Origin: SZAS-103 sp038323475
Lineage (GTDB): Bacteria > Pseudomonadota > Gammaproteobacteria > Xanthomonadales > Xanthomonadaceae
Direction: 5' to 3'
DNA: 20,053 bases
Assembly (NCBI GenBank): GCA_038323475.1
Contig: JBBQHA010000050.1
Span: 1-20,053, forward strand
Below the pieces are notes generated by a model. That model had not been told where the DNA came from and searched no databases. It saw nothing but the letters and a program-made list of their open reading frames with translations. Positions 14,206 through 20,053 of the stretch are shown here, piece after piece. The stretch's first letter is position 1. Each line of letters opens with the position of its first letter. Both the position numbers and the translations under genes were made by a program.

Positions 14206-14268
14206 GCTGCGTTCCCCGCCCGCGGTTCGACAGACCCGCCATGAGTTGAGAGTCCGGCGATCGTCTCG

Positions 14269-16134
14269 TCAGATGGCATTGCGCTGCGGCCGGCGACGCC
14301 ACCACGCGGCGACCAGGGCCGCGATCGTCAGCAACAGCGGCACGCCGAGGATGTCGATCAGCTTCAGGCGCGTGCCCAGCGTCCGGATGCTCGCGTCGAG
14401 CTGCTGGCGCACGTCGCGCAATTCCGTGCGGACGCGCTGGCGCTGCTGCTGGAAGCCGATGATCTGCGCGCTCTGGCGCGCGCTGATTTGCTGCGCGCCC
14501 TTGTCCGACTTGTCGGGCTGCAGTTCGGCGAGCTTGCTTTCCATCGCCTTCAACTGCGCGTTCAACTCGTCCTCCTTGCCGCGCAGGCGCTGGTCTGCGC
14601 GCTGCCTGAGCCGGTCGACGCGCGTGAACGGGCGATTGAATCCGGGCCGCGTGCGCACTGCAATCAGGTCGGGCGTACCGACGAGGTTGTCGACCGCGTT
14701 GGCGACGAACGTACCGTTCTTCGCGAAGGCATTGAGCAAGTGGCGGCCGAAGAAGTCCTGCACATGCACCCACCACTTGTCGGTCAGAATGTCGGTGTCG
14801 GCGACCACGATGATGTTGACCGGTCCGCGCGCGACCGCCAGGTGTTTCGGACCGGTGCGCTCGGGGAACGCGGTGCCCGGCTTGCCGGTGAGGCGCGCGG
14901 CGAGGACGTATGACTTGCCGGTCGCCCGGAATCCTTCGTACAGGAGTTTCGGGTCTGGTTGCAGGCGCACGCGATCGGTCGCCATCAGGTCCGCATTCGA
15001 CGAACTGCGCGCGAGCGGCTCCATCGTCATCGGGCTGTGCGGCGCGAGTTCGATCGCACCGGCGCTCGCGAAATTCAACTCGTCGAGCTGCGCCGACACG
15101 GTATCGTTCTGGTTCAGCGACTCCTTGGCCAGTCCGATGCGCACCGGATTGGAGACGGGTGGCGCCTGCGGGTTGTCCTGGATCTGCAGCGCGTTCTGCG
15201 TATCGCGCACCACCTTGTGCGGGTCGTAGACGACACCCCAGGCCTTGAACAGGCGCCCCAGCGACGACGACACGTCCGGCGAGAGGAGTCCGCCCGGCGC
15301 CAATTGCGGTGGATTCTGCGCGCCGGGATCGGCCTCCGCATCGGGATCGACGAACACGAGCAGGCGGCCTCCGCGCAGCACGAACTGGTCGATCGCGTAC
15401 TGGGTGTCGTCCGACAGGTTCTTCGGATGGATCAGCATCAGCAGGTCGATGTCGTCGCCGATCGACGTCGGGTTCGGCTGCAAGCGGCGCAGTTCGTACA
15501 ATTTAGCGAGTTCCGTATCGATCGCCCAGCCATCGTGGACCTGGCCCGTGGCCGGATCGAAGCTCGGTCCGTTCTGCAGCGACGAGAGCACTGCGACGAC
15601 CGGCTTGTGCTGGTTCGACATCGATGTGATGAGCTTGTCGATGTCGTATTCGAGAAAGACTTCCTTGCTCGGATCGAAGAACGGCGCGGTCGCCTGTCCG
15701 CCATGCGTGTTGGTGCCGACCAGGCCGAAATAAAGCGACTCGCCACCGGCGGCGATCGGCAACGCCTGCAATCCGTATCCCGCAGCGCGATCCTCGGCTT
15801 CGGAATACGGCTGTGGATCGACGACGTCCAGGGTGATCCTGCCATGCGACTTGGCGGCGATTTCCTCGAGCAGCTCGCGCACGCGCTGGGCATAGGTGCG
15901 CAATGCGGGGAGATCGCGCATCGCCTGGTCGGACGCGAAGAATTGCAGGCGGATCGGTTCGCGGTTGTTGGCGAGGATGTGCTGGGTGCCCTGCGACAGC
16001 GTGTACAGCCGATTCGCGGTGAGGTCCAGCCGCGCGCCGCGCAGCAGCAGGCCGCTCAGGAACACCAGCGCGACGAACGCGACGGCGACCAGCGACAGCA
16101 CGATCGGAGCGGGAAAACGCGGACGCATCGCCAT
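14269..16134 (-). CDS. GldG-like ABC transporter auxiliary protein
   Basis: This is a 621-residue membrane-anchored protein. There is an N-terminal helix at residues 10-32 (PIVLSLVAVAFVALVFLSGLL), then a family-typical block: RLDLTANRLYTLSQGTQHIL. The large extracytoplasmic region includes the GldG/PF09822-like stretch with LLMLIHPKNLSDDTQYAIDQFVLRGGRLLVFVDP. A charged coiled-coil (about 515-590, rich in Gln/Arg/Glu) and a C-terminal helix (LIDILGVPLLLTIAALVAAWW) follow. It starts 3 bases after the permease stop. In Bacteroidetes GldG works with GldA and GldF in gliding; in proteobacteria the same trio exists without known gliding, so the substrate is open. Confidence 0.88.
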   Translation of the reverse strand: MAMRPRFPAPIVLSLVAVAFVALVFLSGLLLRGARLDLTANRLYTLSQGTQHILANNREPIRLQFFASDQAMRDLPALRTYAQRVRELLEEIAAKSHGRITLDVVDPQPYSEAEDRAAGYGLQALPIAAGGESLYFGLVGTNTHGGQATAPFFDPSKEVFLEYDIDKLITSMSNQHKPVVAVLSSLQNGPSFDPATGQVHDGWAIDTELAKLYELRRLQPNPTSIGDDIDLLMLIHPKNLSDDTQYAIDQFVLRGGRLLVFVDPDAEADPGAQNPPQLAPGGLLSPDVSSSLGRLFKAWGVVYDPHKVVRDTQNALQIQDNPQAPPVSNPVRIGLAKESLNQNDTVSAQLDELNFASAGAIELAPHSPMTMEPLARSSSNADLMATDRVRLQPDPKLLYEGFRATGKSYVLAARLTGKPGTAFPERTGPKHLAVARGPVNIIVVADTDILTDKWWVHVQDFFGRHLLNAFAKNGTFVANAVDNLVGTPDLIAVRTRPGFNRPFTRVDRLRQRADQRLRGKEDELNAQLKAMESKLAELQPDKSDKGAQQISARQSAQIIGFQQQRQRVRTELRDVRQQLDASIRTLGTRLKLIDILGVPLLLTIAALVAAWWRRRPQRNAI

Positions 16135-16137
16135 GGT

Positions 16138-16872
16138 TCAATCCGCCTTCTTCAGGTCGACGACGATCGTGCAGGCGACCAGCCAGGCGACGATGGCGAT
16201 CACGAAGAATGCGATGTCGCGCAGGTCCAGCAGGCCGCGCGAAATCGCGCTGAAGTGGCTGAGGAAACTCAGTTGCGCGATGGCGTCGGTCAGCCCGTTC
16301 GGCAGCCATGCGCGCGCGGTTTCCTGCACCAGCGGATAGCCGGCCAGCAGGAACACGAAGCACACGCTCGCGGTCAGGATGAAGGCGATGACCTGGTTGC
16401 GCGTCGCGGCCGACAGGCAGACGCCGACCGCGAGGAACGATCCCGCCATCAGCCAGCTGCCGAGGTAGCCGGCGAGGATCACGCCGTTGTCGGGTTCACC
16501 GAGGTAATTCACCGTCAGCCACATCGGGAACGTCAGCGCGAGCGCGAGCCCGAGGTAGCACCACGCGGCGAGGAACTTGCCGAGCACCGCCTGCCAGGTC
16601 GGCAGCGGCAGCGTGAGCAGCAGTTCGATCGTGCCCTGGCCGCGTTCTTCGGCCCACAGACGCATCGCGACGGCGGGGACGATGAACAGGTACAGCCACG
16701 GATGGAACGCGAAGAACGGCTGCAGGTCGGCCTGGCCGCGTTCGAAGAAGCCGCCGAGGTAGAACGTCGTCGCGGCCGCGAGCATCAGGAAGATCACCGT
16801 GAACACGTACGCGACCGGGGTCGCCAGGTAGCTCGCCCATTCGCGGCGGAACACCGTCCAGACGGCGCTCAT
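16138..16872 (-). CDS. ABC-2 type permease, GldF-like
   Basis: This 244-residue inner-membrane protein has six hydrophobic segments and starts MSAVWTVFRREWASYLATPVAYVFTVIFL. It shows the conserved RLWAEERGQGTIELLLTLPLPTWQAVLGKF block (about 70-99) of ABC-2 permeases of the GldF/NosY type. Its ATG overlaps the ATPase TGA (ATGA at 16869-16872), giving tight coupling. The longer upstream open frame is antisense/out-of-frame to the ATPase and is not used. It pairs with the ATPase and the GldG-like protein as one exporter or envelope-remodelling complex. Confidence 0.92.
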   Translation of the reverse strand: MSAVWTVFRREWASYLATPVAYVFTVIFLMLAAATTFYLGGFFERGQADLQPFFAFHPWLYLFIVPAVAMRLWAEERGQGTIELLLTLPLPTWQAVLGKFLAAWCYLGLALALTFPMWLTVNYLGEPDNGVILAGYLGSWLMAGSFLAVGVCLSAATRNQVIAFILTASVCFVFLLAGYPLVQETARAWLPNGLTDAIAQLSFLSHFSAISRGLLDLRDIAFFVIAIVAWLVACTIVVDLKKAD

Positions 16873-17798
16873 CGGACGGCTCCATCGACGGTGAGGCTGC
16901 GGAAAACGTCGTCGAGCCGGCCGCGTTCGATGCGCGCATCGCCGAACGGGACGCCGCGCGCGCGCAGGCGTTCGCCGACCGCCTGCATCAGGTCGGCGCC
17001 GGCCATCGGCAGCACCAGCAGGCGATCGCTGTCGCCATCGGCTTCGATCGCGGCGACGCCCTGCAGGCCGTCGAGCGCCGAGCGCGCGGTCACGCTGTCG
17101 CCGACCACGAGCGAAACCGCGCCGTGGTAGCGCGAACGCCGCTCGAGTTCGGCCGGGGTGGCGTCGGCGAGCAGCTTGCCGCGCGCGATCACGATGGCGC
17201 GGGTGCACAGCGCCTGCACTTCCTCGAGGATGTGGGTCGAGATGACGATCGTGCGTTCGCGCGACATCTCGCGGATCAGCTGGCGTACGTCGTGCTTCTG
17301 GTTCGGATCGAGGCCGTCGGTCGGCTCGTCGAGCAGCAGCGCGGGCGGGTCGTGCAGGATCGCCGCAGCCAGCGCGACGCGACGACGGAACCCTTTCGAC
17401 AGCGTGTCGATGCGTTGGCGCAGCACGGACTCCAGCGCGAGCCGTGCGATCACCTCGTCGAGCCGGCGCCGGCGCGTCGCCGGTTCGAGCTGGTGCGCAT
17501 CCGCGACGAACGCGAGGAATGCCTGCACGCGCATTTCGCCGTAGCTCGGCGCGCCTTCCGGCAGGTAGCCCAGGGCGCGGCGCGCGGCAAGCGGATCGCG
17601 CACCACGTCGTGACCGCAGACGCTGGCGCTGCCGCCAGTTGGCGCGAGGAAGCCGGCAAGCATGCGCATGGTCGTGGACTTGCCCGCACCGTTCGGGCCG
17701 AGGAAGCCCAGGACTTCGCCGGGACCGACCCGAAAGCTGATCGCATCGACCGCCGTGATACGGCCGTAGCGTTTGCTCAGCTGCTGGGTTTCGATCAT
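16869..17798 (-). CDS. ABC transporter ATP-binding protein, GldA-like
   Basis: This is a 309-residue cytoplasmic ATPase. Walker A is GPNGAGKST (34-42). The GYLPEGAPSYGEM block (78-89) stands at the Q-loop. The signature is LSKGFRRRVALA (133-144), as in GldA/NatA-type proteins. Walker B is ALLLDEPTDGLDP (153-165) and the switch His189 is in STHIL. The C-terminal 90 residues are the usual regulatory extension (VVGDSVTARSALDGLQG). GAGG lies 8 bases before ATG 17798. First gene of the GldA-F-G-like operon; energises the permease. The transported substrate cannot be deduced. Confidence 0.93.
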   Translation of the reverse strand: MIETQQLSKRYGRITAVDAISFRVGPGEVLGFLGPNGAGKSTTMRMLAGFLAPTGGSASVCGHDVVRDPLAARRALGYLPEGAPSYGEMRVQAFLAFVADAHQLEPATRRRRLDEVIARLALESVLRQRIDTLSKGFRRRVALAAAILHDPPALLLDEPTDGLDPNQKHDVRQLIREMSRERTIVISTHILEEVQALCTRAIVIARGKLLADATPAELERRSRYHGAVSLVVGDSVTARSALDGLQGVAAIEADGDSDRLLVLPMAGADLMQAVGERLRARGVPFGDARIERGRLDDVFRSLTVDGAVR

Positions 17799-17941
17799 CG
17801 GTTGGCCTCGCTCGACATCGACGTCCGCACGCCTGCGACAGACGAGTGCGACCGTGCGGGGCGGCTGGAAGTTTCCCGCTCAGTCGCAGCGTTTGCAGCT
17901 GCGGCCTTGCAGGGAGGTTGCGCGGGACGAATGCGACAGAC

Positions 17942-17953
17942 CCCGCGCGCGGG
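17942..17953 (-). terminator. GC-rich palindrome after the SRPBCC-like gene
   Basis: The perfect palindrome CCCGCGCGCGGG lies 6 bases beyond the stop codon of the gene ending at 17960. As RNA it gives only a 4-bp stem with a CGCG loop and no U-run, so a terminator role is weak. Confidence 0.25.
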
Positions 17954-17959
17954 AGCGGA

Positions 17960-19051
17960 TTACTTGCTGCCAGGCTGCTTGAGCGGCCAGAACATCGTGA
18001 AGTCGCCTTCCGCCGTGAACGAGGCCGGGACGCCCTTGGCGTAGGTCTCGTATGGATGGTCGCCCACGCTCACGCCATGCGTGGCGGCCCATGCCTTGAG
18101 CATTTCGCGGTTCGCGGCCAGCTGCGCCATATGGCCGGCATAGGTCGTCGTGATCGCACTGGTCGGCTTGGTCTGCCGGTACTGCACGTATTTCGCTTCG
18201 TCGCCGACCATCTTGACGTCCAGCGTCGGCAGCGCCTCGCCAGGAGCCTGGCCGGCTTTCTTGACTGGAAGCGAGACTTCGAACTTGTAGTTTTCCGCAC
18301 CGAAATCGATGGTGGTGATGCGCAACGGGCCGGTCGCTTCCAGTCCGTTCTTCGTGATGACCTGGCGCAGCCACTTTTCCTGCGTTTCCATCGCCGTCGC
18401 GATGTCGTTGTCGGCGCGCTTGGAATCGGTCGGCGCGACCAGCAGGTTTTCAGCCGGCACCGGGACGATCTTCGGCGCGACCGGAAGTTCGGTGTAGTCG
18501 TACTTGGGCACGGTCGCCAGCAGGTTGTTGAGGCTGGTGAGGCCGGACTTCATCGGGTCGCCGACGCTGCGGCTCACGTACAGGCCGGAATAGCGGCCGA
18601 ACAGGTTGAAGCCGTAGTCGACGTCGTAGCTTTCGGTGATCTCGACCGAACGCTTCTGGTTGCCGACGCGCTTGAGCCTGATCGTCATGGTCTTGTTGGA
18701 ACCATAGTCGTCGTTGTTGACATCGAAGACGATCTTCTCGTTGCCTTCGGTGCCGGTGACCTGCCAGCTGCCAGTGCCGACGAGCTTGCTGTCCGACGCG
18801 TAATCCACGTGCGCGCCCTTTCCGTTCTCGGGGCCGGAGAGGTTGTAGCTGGTCTTGGGATCGAGGCTGCGCAGCGGACTCCAGTCCTTGAACCGCTTGA
18901 AGCCGGACAGCATGTCGAATACCACCGGCAACGGGCGATTGGTTTCGGTGGGGAAGGACACATGCCGATGCGAAGGCAGGCACAGCCCGACCACGACGAA
19001 GATCACCACGACGACGGCCATGGCAATCAGCAACTCAAGGATTCGAATCAT
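17960..19051 (-). CDS. membrane-anchored SRPBCC/polyketide-cyclase-like protein
   Basis: This is a 363-residue protein. Residues 4-25 form one N-terminal helix (ILELLIAMAVVVVIFVVVGLC). A START/SRPBCC-like domain follows with the opening HVSFPTETNRPLPVVFDMLSGFKRFKDWSPL, the usual first strand and helix. Strand pairs (GSWQVTGTEGNEKIVFDV, TMTIRLKRVGNQKRSVEITESYDV) follow. The C-terminal part (about 195-360) resembles a GyrI-like effector-binding domain and ends in EGDFTMFWPLKQ. The fold suggests binding of a lipid or other hydrophobic ligand outside the membrane. ATG 19051 is chosen because GGAG lies 7 bases upstream and the helix starts immediately. Confidence 0.75.
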   Translation of the reverse strand: MIRILELLIAMAVVVVIFVVVGLCLPSHRHVSFPTETNRPLPVVFDMLSGFKRFKDWSPLRSLDPKTSYNLSGPENGKGAHVDYASDSKLVGTGSWQVTGTEGNEKIVFDVNNDDYGSNKTMTIRLKRVGNQKRSVEITESYDVDYGFNLFGRYSGLYVSRSVGDPMKSGLTSLNNLLATVPKYDYTELPVAPKIVPVPAENLLVAPTDSKRADNDIATAMETQEKWLRQVITKNGLEATGPLRITTIDFGAENYKFEVSLPVKKAGQAPGEALPTLDVKMVGDEAKYVQYRQTKPTSAITTTYAGHMAQLAANREMLKAWAATHGVSVGDHPYETYAKGVPASFTAEGDFTMFWPLKQPGSK

Positions 19052-19366
19052 TCGCAATCTCCAGGAAACGGACTGACGCGGCCCGTCCGAGCATCGACGG
19101 CGACCGGCGCGGCATGACGGCGACGCCAGGCATCGCGCACGCACAAGTCGCAATGCTAGCAGGGAACGAGGCGATCGGGCAGCTACCCCCGATGAGCAGA
19201 TGGTCACAGTTCCCGCCATGGAACGCACGCTACGCGACGCAGGATGGGCGCGACATCAACCGATAGGCCCCGGAACGCGCACAGCCCCTACCCGCCAGCG
19301 ATGCCCATGCCGGAAATGGCGCAACCCAAACTCCCGGCAAGACAACCGGGCCGGATATCCAGCAGG
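19052..19366. other. 315-bp intergenic stretch between response regulator and SRPBCC-like gene
   Basis: No coding frame is credible here. Both neighbours are on the minus strand. On that strand a 5-bp stem CCCGG/CCGGG (19350-19346 with 19337-19333, 8-base loop), followed by a T-rich stretch (AGTTTGGGTT), could weakly terminate the response-regulator transcript. TAGCAT (19158-19153) is a poor -10 candidate for the SRPBCC-like gene, with no matching -35. Otherwise nothing is seen. Confidence 0.5.
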
Positions 19367-20008
19367 TCAGACCAGACCGAGTTCGAACGCCTTGAGTACC
19401 GCGCGGGTGCGATCGCGCACGCCCAGTTTGGAAAGAATGTTGGACACGTGGTTCTTCACTGTCCCCTCGGCGACCCGCAGCGAATTGGCGATTTCCTTGT
19501 TGGAAAACCCGCCCGCCATCAGGCGCAGGATCTCGGTTTCGCGCTCGGTCAGCGGATCCGGACGTTCCAGGCTCACGAACGCGTTGTTCATGTGCTCAAG
19601 CCCCGAAAGCAACCGCTGGGTGACCGCCGGCTGCACCAGCGATCCGCCCCCGGCGACGGTCTGGATGGCATTGACGAGTTGCTCGAGCGACACGTCCTTG
19701 AGCATGTAACCGCGCGCGCCGGCCTTGATCCCGGCCAGTACCAGCTGGTCGTCGTCGAAGGTGGTCAGGATGATCGTCGGCGGCAGCCCGCCGCTCGCGC
19801 CCAGCGCCTGCAATGCTTCCAGCCCCGACATGTGGGGCATGCGCATGTCCATCAGCACCACATCCGGCTTGAGTTGCGGTATCAGTTCGACCGCCTGGCG
19901 ACCATCGGAGGCCTCGCCGATCACCTCGATGTTGTCGGCCAGCGCGAGCAGCGAGCGGATGCCCTGCCGCACGAGGGTTTGGTCATCCACCAGGCAGACG
20001 CGAATCAT
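19367..20008 (-). CDS. NarL/FixJ-family two-component response regulator
   Basis: This is a 213-residue cytoplasmic transcription factor. The receiver domain (1-120) has acidic pair Asp8/Asp9, phospho-acceptor Asp54 in VVLMDMRMP, Thr82/83 and Lys104 in GYMLKD. The LuxR-type helix-turn-helix (about 148-206) reads LTERETEILRLMAGGFSNKEIA, then VAEGTVKNHVSNILSKLGV. ATG 20008 is preferred, with GGAG about 9 bases upstream; the longer open frame to 20050 lacks receiver homology. The start appears to overlap the stop of an upstream frame (ATGA), the usual layout of a kinase-regulator pair. The stimulus and regulon are not visible. Confidence 0.95.
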   Translation of the reverse strand: MIRVCLVDDQTLVRQGIRSLLALADNIEVIGEASDGRQAVELIPQLKPDVVLMDMRMPHMSGLEALQALGASGGLPPTIILTTFDDDQLVLAGIKAGARGYMLKDVSLEQLVNAIQTVAGGGSLVQPAVTQRLLSGLEHMNNAFVSLERPDPLTERETEILRLMAGGFSNKEIANSLRVAEGTVKNHVSNILSKLGVRDRTRAVLKAFELGLV

Positions 20009-20053
20009 GGGGCTTTCTCCGTAGGCGGAACATCGGTGCGTCGCAGGCATTGA
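20005..20053 (-). CDS. C-terminal end of an upstream gene, probably the cognate sensor histidine kinase
   Basis: In the frame whose TGA (20007-20005) overlaps the regulator ATG, the minus strand reads QCLRRTDVPPTEKAP before the stop, with no other stop in the available bases. Overlap by ATGA and the usual kinase-then-regulator order suggest this is the tail of a NarL-type histidine kinase. Only about 15 residues are visible, so the identity is inferred from context. Confidence 0.4.
   Translation of the reverse strand, partial: QCLRRTDVPPTEKAP

Noticed and set aside
12810..14249. Two overlapping plus-strand open frames of over 470 codons
   Set aside because: They lie antisense to DUF3592, the AlkA-like gene and DUF423, which all have recognisable domains.
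14959..17130. 723-codon open frame on the plus strand
   Set aside because: It is antisense to the GldG-like, permease and ATPase genes; its composition (Arg/Gln/His-rich) is typical of antisense reading of GC-rich genes.

Overview
The window looks like chromosomal DNA of a high-GC gammaproteobacterium of the Lysobacteraceae/Xanthomonadaceae-Rhodanobacteraceae type. This is inferred from strong G/C bias at third codon positions, Xanthomonadales-like protein families (the DUF2007-type protein after tesB, the SPFH/Arc-like locus, Bpt, PurT) and very short intergenic gaps. No rRNA, tRNA, CRISPR array, insertion sequence or prophage gene was found. Most of it is ordinary housekeeping and conserved-hypothetical content.

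Left part (1-5.4 kb): a GFA-family gene enters from the left edge on the minus strand. A divergent plus-strand acyl-CoA thioesterase II gene (tesB) carries a frameshift in a GC-dinucleotide tract. It overlaps a DUF2007-type gene. Next come a minus-strand secreted protein with six EF-hand loops and a plus-strand bpt (leucyl-transferase of the bacterial N-degron pathway). Between bpt and the convergent purT-coupled pair (purT plus a small conserved gene) lies a striking array of five 77-bp tandem repeats, each able to form two hairpins.

Middle (5.5-12.5 kb, all plus strand): a secreted beta-propeller-like protein is followed by a locus with an AT-rich promoter. That locus encodes an SPFH/stomatin-like membrane protein, a 25-residue membrane peptide, an Arc-type ribbon-helix-helix protein and a secreted DUF3887-like/alpha-beta hydrolase. 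After it come a PH-like membrane protein, an M15 D-Ala-D-Ala carboxypeptidase-like protein, three small poorly characterised genes and a secreted SnoaL/DUF4440-like protein.

Right part (12.5-20 kb, all minus strand): read right to left, the fragmentary end of a probable sensor kinase overlaps a NarL-type response regulator. An SRPBCC-like membrane-anchored protein follows, then a tightly packed GldA-GldF-GldG-like ABC operon, a DUF423 membrane protein, an AlkA-like DNA glycosylase and a DUF3592 membrane protein. The last six could form one long transcription unit that converges on the DUF4440 gene with a 12-bp gap. The best candidates for something undescribed are the 77-bp double-hairpin array and the SPFH/micropeptide/Arc-like cluster with its AT-rich control region.
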